Shown: positions 1 to 7,812, counted from the first letter of the stretch. The stretch: 34,938 bases of DNA from CAYIFA01 sp964362625 (GCA_964362625.1 CAYIFA010000004.1:1-34938); one strand, 5' to 3'. Program-made: numbers and translations. The notes: generated by a model from the sequence alone, not told the origin.

Positions 1-2
1 TG

Positions 3-1070
3 AGTTTTTGGGATGAGACCGCGGGAACTTGGAAAACTTTGGACAATTCTATTGTCAATACCAGCGAAGCATCGGTCAGCGCGGCAGTTGATCACTTTAC
101 CCGCTTTGCGATTGTGGCGGCTGCCGACATTACGCCGCCGATTGCCCCAACTTCCACTGCCGCAACCGCCATCGGCAACGGCCAAATCAAACTTGTTTGG
201 GTTAATCCAAAAAAGGACTTTGATCACGCGAAGATTTATCGTTCCGCCACTTCAAGCGTGTTGGGGTTGATCGCCGCCTCGGACATAACCGCCCAATCTT
301 ATATTGATACCGGATTGTTTAACGGCAAGACATATTATTATACGGTGCGCTCGGTTGATCCGGCCGGAAATGAATCGGCCAATACTGATCAAGTTAGAGC
401 GCTCGCCATAGGGACTTCGCAAAAGGCAACAACAACCGCGGCCGCGCCAACCGCTACTTCAACGCCGGCCAAAAAAGCATCCTTGCCTCCTGGTCAAGCG
501 GTTAAACTTGAAATCCTAAAAAATTTAAAAATTGGAGATGCCAGCGAAGACGTCAAAACCCTTCAGCAATTACTGCTGGATGAAGGCGTTTACCCGGATG
601 GTTTGATAACCGGATACTTCGGATCTTTAACTAAACAAGCCGTGATTAGATTCCAGGAAAAGTATGCTTCTGAGATTCTTACCCCAGCAGGACTCGCCAA
701 TGGCACTGGATTTTTCGGACCGGGAACGCGTAAAAAAGCGAATGAGTTGCTTGGCGGGAAACCCTTCGACTCCGCTCAGGGTAAACCCTCCGACATTCCA
801 CCTGGGCAATCAACCAAAGCCGCGATTTTGAGAAACCTTAGCCAAGGTCAATCAGGTGAGGACATAAAAACCCTTCAGCAAATTCTGTTAGATGAAGGAG
901 TCTACCCCGAAGGATTAATCACCGGATACTTTGGTTCGCTCACCAAACAGGCAGTCATCAGATTTCAAGAGAAGTACACCGATGAAATACTTATCCCGGC
1001 AGGACTTTCCGAAGGTAGCGGTTTCGTGGGACCGGCAACGCGGAAGAAATTGGAACAATTTCTAAAGTAG
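3..1070 (+). CDS. Secreted FN3 / double peptidoglycan-binding-domain protein (5' partial)
   Basis: The reading frame is open from the first bases of the window, so the N-terminus is missing; an internal ATG at 39 is not the real start. In order the product has a fibronectin type III-like beta domain (roughly bases 130-420, ending in a Y-T-V-x-S-V-D-x-A-G-N-E-S pattern), a Thr/Ala/Pro-rich linker, and two PG_binding_1-type repeats (about 520-750 and 820-1067). The repeats are nearly identical over the DEGVYP-GLITGYFGSLTKQAV core. This repeat type is frequent in secreted CPR proteins and is thought to hold proteins on the cell wall. The linker between the repeats contains an inserted palindromic element encoding FDSAQGKP. 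The next gene starts 1 base after the stop, so the two are probably cotranscribed. The partner or substrate of the FN3 domain is unknown. Confidence 0.85.
   Translation, partial: SFWDETAGTWKTLDNSIVNTSEASVSAAVDHFTRFAIVAAADITPPIAPTSTAATAIGNGQIKLVWVNPKKDFDHAKIYRSATSSVLGLIAASDITAQSYIDTGLFNGKTYYYTVRSVDPAGNESANTDQVRALAIGTSQKATTTAAAPTATSTPAKKASLPPGQAVKLEILKNLKIGDASEDVKTLQQLLLDEGVYPDGLITGYFGSLTKQAVIRFQEKYASEILTPAGLANGTGFFGPGTRKKANELLGGKPFDSAQGKPSDIPPGQSTKAAILRNLSQGQSGEDIKTLQQILLDEGVYPEGLITGYFGSLTKQAVIRFQEKYTDEILIPAGLSEGSGFVGPATRKKLEQFLK
759..788. repeat. REP-like palindromic insertion inside the peptidoglycan-binding protein gene
   Basis: The arms ACCCT and AGGGT flank a TTCGACTCCGCTC-type core. The core resembles the larger element at 9181-9239 (TTCGACTTCGCTC). 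It is read in frame as KPFDSAQGKP between two otherwise similar domain repeats, and the second repeat has no such segment after it. Family membership is judged by eye. Confidence 0.55.
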
Positions 1071-1071
1071 A

Positions 1072-1911
1072 ATGTTCAAATATTTAATAGCGACCCTTTG
1101 CCTCATTTTCGCGGGGCTTGGCGGGATATATTATTTTGTCGGCGTGCCGCGAATTGAAAGTACAAATTTCCCGGCGCTATCAGCAATACACCTCTACAAT
1201 AACCCTGACGTTTTGGTAGACAACATTCATATCTCGGCGTTTTACTTTGTCTCGGAGAACAAAATCGGTCAGGTTTCCGGGAATTGGCATAATACTATGG
1301 AAGTCGGACTTCCGAAGTTGGCCGCTTTTCACGAATTGCAGTTCCAAAAACGCTCTAAAATATCTTACGCAATTTATCCGGAACCGGTAATTGGCGAGAA
1401 AGATAATTTATTATACGACACCGAAAATACCGGCCGCGGAAATCCGCGCGCCCTGATAGCTATTTCCGAGGAATTGGAGCGGCGGGTGTTTAAACCGGAT
1501 GGAGATCTATACCGTAAAGATTTTGCCGAAATTGGCGGTCAAGGTTATCCGGTGATTTTTATCATGTATGAAGGCGTCGGCGCGACCGGCGGAATAATAC
1601 ATGAAAGCGCGAGAGAAACTGCTTCGGAAATTGCCGCTGATTTGGGTTTGGCCGAATCGGTAATTTTTGTCGTAGACGTTTCATCGGCTGATGGTTTTTT
1701 TATACTTAACCGCGAAACCCTGGAAGGGAAGCATGGGCCAAACGGCGAAACGATAGTGGCCCACGAATTCTATCATACCTTGGGGGTAGAAGATAAATAT
1801 TCGCTGGATACCGGCCGGGCCGAATCCGCCGATTTAATGGGTCTTGGCCGCTTCAAGCCGCTTGAAAATACTTTCCTTTCAAAAGACACCTTAAACGCGC
1901 TGGGGTTATAA
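1072..1911 (+). CDS. Membrane-anchored HExxH zinc metalloprotease, metzincin-like
   Basis: The 279-residue product begins with one hydrophobic segment (residues about 4-24) that acts as signal anchor or signal peptide, so the rest should be outside the cell. Near residue 231 it has HEFYHTLGVED, which fits HExxHxxGxxD: two zinc histidines, a catalytic Glu, and a third ligand that is Asp rather than the usual His. A DLMG segment follows, placed like the Met-turn of metzincins. This supports zinc protease activity; the substrate is unknown. The start lies 1 base after the stop of the peptidoglycan-binding gene, which suggests an operon of a wall-bound protein and a protease. No closer family is recognised from sequence alone. 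Confidence 0.75.
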   Translation: MFKYLIATLCLIFAGLGGIYYFVGVPRIESTNFPALSAIHLYNNPDVLVDNIHISAFYFVSENKIGQVSGNWHNTMEVGLPKLAAFHELQFQKRSKISYAIYPEPVIGEKDNLLYDTENTGRGNPRALIAISEELERRVFKPDGDLYRKDFAEIGGQGYPVIFIMYEGVGATGGIIHESARETASEIAADLGLAESVIFVVDVSSADGFFILNRETLEGKHGPNGETIVAHEFYHTLGVEDKYSLDTGRAESADLMGLGRFKPLENTFLSKDTLNALGL

Positions 1912-1912
1912 T
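1883..1912 (+). promoter_or_regulatory. Candidate promoter for the histidine kinase gene
   Basis: AAGACA at 1883-1888, an 18-base spacer and a perfect TATAAT at 1907-1912 that overlaps the stop codon of the metalloprotease gene. A start near 1919 would give a leader of about 26 nt that is almost entirely the palindrome at 1921-1943. The -35 is only a 4/6 match. Confidence 0.4.
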
Positions 1913-1920
1913 CTATACAC

Positions 1921-1943
1921 ATACACACACCAGGTGTGAGTAT
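1921..1943. repeat. 23-bp palindrome, copy 1 (CACACC-A-GGTGTG core)
   Basis: The arms ATACaCACACC and GGTGTGaGTAT pair around a central A with a single mismatch. The same palindrome with central T occurs at 34218-34240 inside hrcA. This copy fills the space between the candidate -10 box at 1907-1912 and the histidine kinase ATG at 1945. It could be a regulator site, but the copy inside a coding region suggests a dispersed element. Confidence 0.7.
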
Positions 1944-1944
1944 A

Positions 1945-3813
1945 ATGGATATCAAAAAAATATTGCAAATCATCGCCGGATCTAATCTGCAGAACAAAAT
2001 AGTTCTGCTATTCATCCTAATCGCGACCATTCCAATTTTGGTGCTGGGGGGATTAGCGGTTTATCTCATTGATTTTTCGCACCGCTTCGATGTCTCCAAT
2101 CTGGAACTTCAGCTAATTGACCAAAAAACCGAAGAAATTAAAAAGTTTTTCGCCGATACCGCAGGCGTTCTTGAATTGCAAGTGGGATTTTCACAAAAAA
2201 CCCCGATCGGCCTCAATGAACAGCGTTTTATTTTGGATGGAATAATCGCGCTAAATCGCGCCTTTGAAGAGGTCAGTTTTATAGATGTCGGAGGCCTTAT
2301 TGCCAATGACATACCGACTAAGCCCGGGTTGGAAACCATTAAACTTTTCCGTGGAGGAGATAATGACTCGGAACTTTTTGATATTTCAAATCTGGAAAAA
2401 TATCAATCTCCACTTTCCGGCAAAACCTACTTTAGCGAAGTTTATCAAACGTTAAATGGCCCGATGATAACGATTTCTTCTCCGGTGAAAAACAGAAATG
2501 GCGACATAATCCAGATACTTTCCGCTGAAGTTAATATGAATCAAATCAGCCGATCTATTATTAATTCAACTCTGGGATTTTCTGGAGGATTAACTCTGCT
2601 TGATGGCGCCGGATCAGTGATTGCTTCAAAGAACAAGTTTGTATCTTCCGGAGCGAATCTTGCCAATATTCTGCGGATTAGGCAAATGCTAGACGGAAAA
2701 ACATTCGATGGTTTAGGCAATGAAGATCGTTATCAGAGCGTTGTTGACGGCGCTGCGGTAGTCGGAGCCGGTAAAAAAATTCCGAGCCTTGGCTGGGTTT
2801 TGTTTGCCGAATGGCCGCTGGATGATGCCGACTCAGTAATCAGGGATGTGCGCAATCAAGTTTTCGCGTTTACCCTGATCAGCATTCTTGCGGTTTTAGC
2901 CATTGCCCCGTTTTTCGCGTTGCGCATCATCCGTCCAATCCGCCAGCTGGAACTTGGCTCTTCCAAAATTGAGGAGGGGGATTTTGAATATAAAGTTGAC
3001 ATCAAAAGCAAAGATGAGCTGGAACAGCTCGGCAATGCATTTAATAAAATGGGTAATGGTTTAAAACGTCTGCAGGAACTAAAAAATGAATTTGTTTTTA
3101 TCGCCGCGCACGAACTGCGCACGCCGGTAACCGCGATCAAGGGTTATATGTCAATGCTTTTTGAGGGGGATGCCGGTCCGGTTCCGGAAGCAATAAAAAA
3201 ATTTCTTGAACCGGTCGGGCAAGCCAATGACCGCCTGGTCGGATTGATCAATGATATTTTAGAAATTGCGCGCTCAGAAGCCGGCCGCATAAAGATTGAG
3301 GTGTTTTCGGTAGACATCCGCGCCTCAATAAAAGGGGTTATACAGAATATCGCGCCGCTGGCCGTCGAAAGAAAGATCGCCATTAATTATGCTATTGGCG
3401 AAAATGAACCGATCGGCCTGCTGTTAGTTCTCGCCGACACTATGCGTTTGCACGAAGTTATAACCAATTTTATTTCTAATGCGATTAAATATGACCAAGA
3501 GGGCGGTTGGATAAAAATATATCATGAGACCGATGCCGACTTTGTTACTACTCACATAGAAGATAACGGCATAGGTATTCCCAAAAGCGAACAAGGAAAA
3601 ATATTTGAAAAGTTCTTTAGGTCGGACGCTAGCAAAGTAGCTCAAATTCAGGGTACCGGGCTTGGCCTCTTTATAACTAAAGAGCTCGTCGAAAAAATGG
3701 GCGGAAAGGTTTGGTTTCAATCCCCCGCCTCCGCTCGAGCTACGGCGGGCAAGGAAGAAGGCCGGGGAACCCGTTTCAGTTTTAAGCTCCCGAGGCCAAA
3801 AAATAAAATTTGA
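1945..3813 (+). CDS. Orphan membrane sensor histidine kinase (extracellular sensor-HAMP-HisKA-HATPase)
   Basis: The product of about 622 residues has a first membrane helix (about 17-40), a large extracytoplasmic region of Cache type, a second membrane helix near residues 295-315, a HAMP linker, HisKA with phospho-acceptor His near 389 (FIAAHELRTP), and a HATPase domain with N box (NFISNAIKY), G1 (DNGIGIP) and G2 (GTGLGLF). It should autophosphorylate on His in response to an external signal. No response regulator lies beside it in the window, so its partner is unknown. The ATG at 1945 is preferred; an in-frame GTG at 1936 lies inside the palindrome at 1921-1943 and would add MSI. Ten residues (PASARATAGK) near the C-terminus come from an inserted palindrome between the last two strands of the ATPase domain. 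Confidence 0.9.
   Translation: MDIKKILQIIAGSNLQNKIVLLFILIATIPILVLGGLAVYLIDFSHRFDVSNLELQLIDQKTEEIKKFFADTAGVLELQVGFSQKTPIGLNEQRFILDGIIALNRAFEEVSFIDVGGLIANDIPTKPGLETIKLFRGGDNDSELFDISNLEKYQSPLSGKTYFSEVYQTLNGPMITISSPVKNRNGDIIQILSAEVNMNQISRSIINSTLGFSGGLTLLDGAGSVIASKNKFVSSGANLANILRIRQMLDGKTFDGLGNEDRYQSVVDGAAVVGAGKKIPSLGWVLFAEWPLDDADSVIRDVRNQVFAFTLISILAVLAIAPFFALRIIRPIRQLELGSSKIEEGDFEYKVDIKSKDELEQLGNAFNKMGNGLKRLQELKNEFVFIAAHELRTPVTAIKGYMSMLFEGDAGPVPEAIKKFLEPVGQANDRLVGLINDILEIARSEAGRIKIEVFSVDIRASIKGVIQNIAPLAVERKIAINYAIGENEPIGLLLVLADTMRLHEVITNFISNAIKYDQEGGWIKIYHETDADFVTTHIEDNGIGIPKSEQGKIFEKFFRSDASKVAQIQGTGLGLFITKELVEKMGGKVWFQSPASARATAGKEEGRGTRFSFKLPRPKNKI
3724..3753. repeat. In-frame 30-nt palindromic insertion in the histidine kinase gene
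   Basis: CCCGCC and GGCGGG arms enclose a perfect GCTCGAGC palindrome with three bases on each side (hairpin 3724-3749). Removing 3724-3753 joins WFQS directly to EEGRGTRFSFKLP, the usual end of a HATPase domain, so the insert adds exactly 10 codons without changing frame. Confidence 0.7.
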
Positions 3814-3839
3814 CATTATTGAGTATTTTATGCCATAAT
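3810..3839 (+). promoter_or_regulatory. Promoter of the SIMPL-domain gene
   Basis: A perfect TTGACA at 3810-3815, an 18-base spacer and CATAAT at 3834-3839. The predicted start near 3846 gives a leader of about 29 nt before the ATG at 3875, so this gene is not leaderless by this promoter. A second TATAAT lies at 3856-3861 without a good -35. Confidence 0.5.
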
Positions 3840-3874
3840 TGATTGATCCGGAGATTATAATTATTTAAAAAATC

Positions 3875-4699
3875 ATGAATGGAAAAACCAAAGATTATGT
3901 CGGCTACGCGCTGATATTTGCGCTGGCAGTGTTTGCGTTGTCTGCGGCCAGCTACGTTAAAACATATTCAAAATCCATCCAACCATCTACCTTCAGAAAC
4001 TTTTCTGTTTCCGGAGAAGGAAAGATTATTGCGATTCCGGACATCGCGCAATTTTCTTTCACCGTTTTGACTGAAGGCGGAACCGACCTTACTGGTTTGC
4101 AAGCCGAAAATTCTAAAAAAGTGAATGCCGCGATTGATTTTATAAAATCCGAGGATATAGCGGCCGCTGATATAAAAACTGAAAATTACAGCATTAGTCC
4201 GCGTTACCAATATTTCAGATGCGATTATCCGGTCCCATTGCCGCTAGGCATTGAAGGCGGTGCGACTTTGCGGCCGGATTACTATCCCAAACCATGTCCG
4301 CCGGCTGAAATTGTCGGCTATACTATCAGCCAATCAGTATCGGTAAAAGTCAGGGAATTTGAGAAAATTGGTTCGTTACTCACCGGAGTAGTGGAGAGCG
4401 GCGCGAATTCAGTCTCCGGAGTAAATTTTACCATTGATAATCCGACTGCGATAGAAAATCAAGCAAGGGCCGAGGCAATCAAAGAGGCCCGAATCAAAGC
4501 CGAAGCAATTGCCGATGCTGGCGGTTTTAGGTTGGGAAAAATTTTATCAATTACTGAGGGCGGGGGATTTTATCCGTACTATCGCCTCGAAGCCAGTATT
4601 GACAATAATGGCAAGGGCGGGGGTATGCCGGCGCCGGCAATTGAACCCGGATCGCAGGATGTTGTTATAAATGTTTCAATAAGTTACGAGATTAAATAA
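3875..4699 (+). CDS. SIMPL-domain (DUF541) membrane-anchored protein
   Basis: The 274-residue product has an N-terminal membrane segment (about residues 8-28) followed by a SIMPL/DUF541 domain. Recognisable parts are the opening strand FSVSGEGKIIAIPDIAQFSF, a middle GYTISQSVSVKVREFEKIG block and the late helix NQARAEAIKEARIKAEAIADAGG before the LGKILSITEG strand. The family occurs widely in bacterial envelopes and forms oligomers in some members; its molecular role is not settled. The segment RYQYFRCDYP...YYPKPCPP in the middle is a Cys- and Pro-containing insertion found in CPR members. It is the first gene of its transcript. Confidence 0.85.
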   Translation: MNGKTKDYVGYALIFALAVFALSAASYVKTYSKSIQPSTFRNFSVSGEGKIIAIPDIAQFSFTVLTEGGTDLTGLQAENSKKVNAAIDFIKSEDIAAADIKTENYSISPRYQYFRCDYPVPLPLGIEGGATLRPDYYPKPCPPAEIVGYTISQSVSVKVREFEKIGSLLTGVVESGANSVSGVNFTIDNPTAIENQARAEAIKEARIKAEAIADAGGFRLGKILSITEGGGFYPYYRLEASIDNNGKGGGMPAPAIEPGSQDVVINVSISYEIK

Positions 4700-4736
4700 A
4701 CATAAAGGTCTAATAAAATTATTAAGCAAACATTAT

Positions 4737-4979
4737 ATGAAAGTACTCCACGTTATAGCATTTCTGCTACTAGTTATCGGCGGGCTTAATTGGCTGGTGT
4801 TGGCGGTTTCCGGCTGGGATATCGGAGAATTGTTGGGCGGCCAAGATGCCGTGCCCGCAAAAGCGGTCTATATCCTGGTGGGCCTTGCCGCGGCATATGA
4901 AGTGGCCACGCACAAAGCACGCTGCAAAGATTGCGCCAATTCTTCTCCGACGAGCGTGGGAGCGATGCCGACAGTTTAA
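4737..4979 (+). CDS. DUF378 small membrane protein
   Basis: The 80-residue protein matches the DUF378 pattern: MKVLHVIAFLLLVIGGLNWLVLAV, then a short WDIGELLG loop and a second helix AKAVYILVGLAAAYEVATH. Two membrane helices are expected. The C-terminal tail has two Cys (CKDC) and is otherwise polar. Function is unknown in the family. It stands 37 bases after the SIMPL gene and is followed at once by a strong terminator, so it may share the SIMPL transcript; no clear promoter of its own is seen. Confidence 0.85.
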   Translation: MKVLHVIAFLLLVIGGLNWLVLAVSGWDIGELLGGQDAVPAKAVYILVGLAAAYEVATHKARCKDCANSSPTSVGAMPTV

Positions 4980-5002
4980 ATTAATTCTGATTTACTTTAT
5001 TT

Positions 5003-5033
5003 ACCCCGCTAGAAATATCTCTGGCGGGGTTTA
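5003..5033 (+). terminator. Rho-independent terminator after the DUF378 gene
   Basis: An 11-bp stem (ACCCCGCTAGA pairing with TCTGGCGGGGT, one T-G wobble) with a 6-nt loop AATATC, followed by TTT. Its T tract runs into the -10 box of the next gene. Confidence 0.85.
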
Positions 5034-5037
5034 TAAT
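5032..5037 (+). promoter_or_regulatory. -10 box of the DUF192 gene, leaderless spacing
   Basis: A perfect TATAAT with 6 nt before the ATG at 5044, so transcription should start at the A of the start codon. No good -35 is seen because the terminator hairpin occupies that place. Confidence 0.6.
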
Positions 5038-5043
5038 TACAAT

Positions 5044-5499
5044 ATGTTAAAAATTGCTCTTTTGTTAAGCGTTGCGATCTTATTTATACTGGGGATTTAC
5101 TACTACAAAACTAGTCGTCTGCCCGCCGATGCATCAAACGTATTGGCGACAAAAAAACTAACAACCCGCAATACTACTATTGAAGTTGAAGTCGCCGATA
5201 CTCTTATTTCAAGAAAACATGGTTTATCCGGGAAAAACGGTCTGAGCGATAACCAAGGAATGCTGTTTGTTTATGACATGCCGGGTTTTTACTCCTTTTG
5301 GATGAAAGACATGAATTTCCCGATAGACATAATCTGGATTGACGAGACTAAAACTATTATCGGTGTTAACAAAAATGTCTCGCCGGACACTTTCCCGGAA
5401 ACTTTCCAGCCGCCAAGCCTGGCTAAATATATTCTAGAAGTTAATGCTGGCTGGCCAGATAAGAACTTAATCCAAATAGGGGATTTAGTTCAATTCTAA
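5044..5499 (+). CDS. DUF192 family membrane-anchored protein
   Basis: The 151-residue protein has an N-terminal membrane anchor (about residues 4-22) and a DUF192 domain. Diagnostic pieces are the early R-K-H-G-LSG segment, GMLFVYDMPGFYSFWMKDMNFPIDIIWID, and the final YILEVNAGW...L-I-Q-I-G-D strand. The domain fold is compact and its function is unsettled. The frame is open further upstream, but the ATG at 5044 is chosen because the family alignment begins with the hydrophobic anchor there and because TATAAT ends 6 nt before it. It is probably monocistronic: a terminator precedes it and a new -10 box follows before the next gene. Confidence 0.85.
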   Translation: MLKIALLLSVAILFILGIYYYKTSRLPADASNVLATKKLTTRNTTIEVEVADTLISRKHGLSGKNGLSDNQGMLFVYDMPGFYSFWMKDMNFPIDIIWIDETKTIIGVNKNVSPDTFPETFQPPSLAKYILEVNAGWPDKNLIQIGDLVQF

Positions 5500-5589
5500 C
5501 GAACCACTCCAAGATTAAAATTTCCGGTTTTTTACCAGACGCCTCTCGCCAGGTGTGGAAAAGAACTCCTTTTATTCGATATTTTTTGA

Positions 5590-5595
5590 TATCAT
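5590..5595 (+). promoter_or_regulatory. Candidate -10 box for the polytopic membrane protein gene
   Basis: TATCAT with 7 nt before the ATG at 5603. No good -35. It supports the ATG at 5603 over the one at 5555. Confidence 0.35.
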
Positions 5596-5602
5596 TAAGG
5601 CA

Positions 5603-6550
5603 ATGCAACCACAGCACAATACTTTGATTCAAAGAGTAATCCTCAGTCTAGCGCTCGGATATGTTTTCTTCTTCTTCGGCGAGAGGGTTTTCTGGTCGTT
5701 CCCGCACCCGGGTGACACCCTGATCTCGAATGTCTTGGCGTGGCTGCTCTATTCGTTCAACGCCTATCTGACCTTGATGGTCATCGAGTATTTCCATGTG
5801 CGGGCTTGGTGGGTGGTGTTTCTTGCCGGGGCATTCTTCGGCTGGCTCATCGAAGGTGTCTTTGCAATGACACTTTTTGGCGGTGGAGGCCTACCATTTC
5901 CACTCGGGATTTCCTGGACTGGTCTCGCTTGGCATGCGCTTATTGACGCCTTTATCGGCTGGTACCTTGTCATGATGTTTTTGAACGGGAACCACTATAA
6001 GAAGATCATCTTTTTTTCAATCGCACTTGGAATTTTTTGGGGAGTTTGGTCGCTTGCGTGGGTACTTGAAACGCCTCCTATCGTTACAACACCTGATCTC
6101 TATCTCCTTCATGGTCTTGTCACTACGATCTTGCTTTGCGTAAGTTACTACCTATTCTTAAAATTCCGGCCTGCCGAGTTTGTGAGTTCGCGTTTGGAAA
6201 AAATTATAGTTGCTCTTCCAGTGCTCGGATTCTTTTCGGTTGTAACCGTTCCCACTATTGGACTTTTGGCAGCCATTCTTCCTGTGCTCTTTGGTATATT
6301 GTATTTTGCTCTTAGAAAAAATCGTGATCAAGAAGAAGGGTCTAATTTTCTTCATTCCCTGTCCGGACAACCAAAAATTTGGGGCTATCTCCCTTTGCTT
6401 TTATCCCCAATCATCGCGGCACTCATCTATAATTCTGGCCTTGCGCTGCCCACAAACTTCTACATCCTCTATATCACAGTACCCCTTGGGTTCATTTTTC
6501 TTGGAATAAGTTTGTATAAAGTATTCACATCGTCAACTCGATTAACCTAA
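5603..6550 (+). CDS. Polytopic membrane protein of unknown function
   Basis: The product of about 315 residues is mostly hydrophobic, with about eight or nine membrane helices separated by short polar loops. I do not recognise the family. Visible landmarks are GERVFWSFPHPGDTL near the start, a glycine-rich FGGGGLPFPLG loop and conserved-looking Trp-rich helices. The ATG at 5603 is preferred: the first helix begins soon after it and a candidate -10 (TATCAT) lies 7 nt upstream; an upstream ATG at 5555 would add 16 residues. Base use in the first third (about 5640-5990) seems richer in G and C than the neighbouring genes, which may mean acquisition from elsewhere. The next gene begins 12 bases after the stop, and the pair probably forms one unit. 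Confidence 0.7.
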   Translation: MQPQHNTLIQRVILSLALGYVFFFFGERVFWSFPHPGDTLISNVLAWLLYSFNAYLTLMVIEYFHVRAWWVVFLAGAFFGWLIEGVFAMTLFGGGGLPFPLGISWTGLAWHALIDAFIGWYLVMMFLNGNHYKKIIFFSIALGIFWGVWSLAWVLETPPIVTTPDLYLLHGLVTTILLCVSYYLFLKFRPAEFVSSRLEKIIVALPVLGFFSVVTVPTIGLLAAILPVLFGILYFALRKNRDQEEGSNFLHSLSGQPKIWGYLPLLLSPIIAALIYNSGLALPTNFYILYITVPLGFIFLGISLYKVFTSSTRLT

Positions 6551-6562
6551 CTCACTGCGTCA

Positions 6563-7756
6563 ATGGACCTCACTGGTAAAAAACCTTTTTACAAAAGATG
6601 GTGGGTTTGGGCACTCGCCATTCTATTGTTCGTTTTATTCATAGGAATGCTTTCTGGAGGAGATAAAGACAAAATGATACAAAAGATTAGGGATGCCGAA
6701 AAAGAGCCCGAAATTACACAATCTCAGGAAAAAACCGTATCCTCTTGCAGTCCTTCGGAATGGACTAAATATAGCCAGAACCCCCTGCAAACCACGACGG
6801 GAAAACACCTAAGCCCGTGGAAAATTTCAGCGGATCCTTATGTCATGTATGACAATGGAAAATATAAGATGTGGTACACGGCAGCAGACGGCCAAGGCAA
6901 TGGCGGCACAGCTTATGCAGAAAGTAATGACGGTTTATCCTGGGATGTCTGGAAAGAACCAACTACACAAGGTGACTTGATAGATCTTGTTCTCTCATCC
7001 AATAAGGGTGAATGGGACGAGCCAGGCGTAGAAACAGTTTCCGTAATTAAAACCCCTGCAGGCGAGTACAGAATGTATTATACCGGCAATAAGGCGCCGG
7101 AGGGGAGCAATACCTACGCCATAGGGTTGGCGACTTCCCAAGATGGAATCCGCTGGATTAAAAATAAGAATCCTGTTATGGAGCCACTCCACGAGTGGGA
7201 AAAACCGACTTGTTCAAATCCTAAAGACTCTGCAACGTGCGTGAATGGTGGAGTACTCGAGCCAAGCGTCATATACGATGAAAAAGAAAAGTTGTATAGG
7301 ATGTGGTATGGCGCGGTGGGCAGCAAAGACGATCTATTGACATTTCGCATCGGGTACGCGTTTTCTTCCGATGGTATCAGCTGGACCAGACATCCACAGC
7401 CGGTACTCGATATAGGAAAGAAAAATTCCTGGGACGATGTCGTGGTAGGCCACCCTAATGTGATTGCTGCTGGAGACCGCTATCATATGTTTTATTTTGG
7501 CACTAACATAAGGGATTATTGCGATGACTGTGTGATGCAGCCTGGCAGAATAGGGCACGCGGTTAGCACCGACGGAATCAACTGGCAAAGAAACCCTAAT
7601 CCTATTATGTCGGCCGGCTCGGGCTGGGAAAAATGGACTATTGGTGGGCCAAGTGCATTACTACAAAATAATCAGATCAAACTTTGGTACTTTGGCAATC
7701 CCAAGTCAGATTCTGTTGAAGGGTATATCGGCATGGCTACTGCTTTATGCCGTTAA
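6563..7756 (+). CDS. Membrane-anchored five-bladed beta-propeller protein, glycoside hydrolase 43/130-like
   Basis: The 397-residue product has a basic N-terminus, one membrane helix (about 13-31), a polar linker, and a domain built of about five repeats of the type YKMWYTA...AYAESNDGLSWD, YRMYYTG...GLATSQDGIRW, YRMWYGA...GYAFSSDGISW, YHMFYFG...GHAVSTDGINW and KLWYFGN...GMATA. This pattern, with x-N-P-V/I after each DGI-W, is typical of five-bladed propellers of the GH43/GH32/GH130 kind. Acidic residues possibly involved in catalysis are present (SADPYVMYD near residue 90; EPSVIYDE), but activity cannot be confirmed. The domain should lie outside the cell. Possible roles are trimming surface or environmental glycans, or sugar binding only. 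It is 12 bases after the polytopic membrane protein gene, which could be a partner. Confidence 0.75.
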   Translation: MDLTGKKPFYKRWWVWALAILLFVLFIGMLSGGDKDKMIQKIRDAEKEPEITQSQEKTVSSCSPSEWTKYSQNPLQTTTGKHLSPWKISADPYVMYDNGKYKMWYTAADGQGNGGTAYAESNDGLSWDVWKEPTTQGDLIDLVLSSNKGEWDEPGVETVSVIKTPAGEYRMYYTGNKAPEGSNTYAIGLATSQDGIRWIKNKNPVMEPLHEWEKPTCSNPKDSATCVNGGVLEPSVIYDEKEKLYRMWYGAVGSKDDLLTFRIGYAFSSDGISWTRHPQPVLDIGKKNSWDDVVVGHPNVIAAGDRYHMFYFGTNIRDYCDDCVMQPGRIGHAVSTDGINWQRNPNPIMSAGSGWEKWTIGGPSALLQNNQIKLWYFGNPKSDSVEGYIGMATALCR

Positions 7757-7812
7757 GATTTTTGTAACGAACCCAATAACTGATAACATAAAAAGTAAAA
7801 AAACAACGTAAT

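Noticed and set aside
1936..1944. GTG start for the histidine kinase
   Set aside because: It lies inside the repeated palindrome; ATG 1945 is adequate. It cannot be fully excluded.
4846..5043. N-terminal extension of the DUF192 protein
   Set aside because: The extension overlaps the DUF378 gene and the terminator hairpin in another frame; promoter and hydrophobic anchor both support ATG 5044.
5538..5560. Third copy of the CACACC-GGTGTG palindrome
   Set aside because: Only CCAGGTGTGG matches and the other arm (ACGCCT) differs; it forms a small hairpin but is not convincing as the same element.
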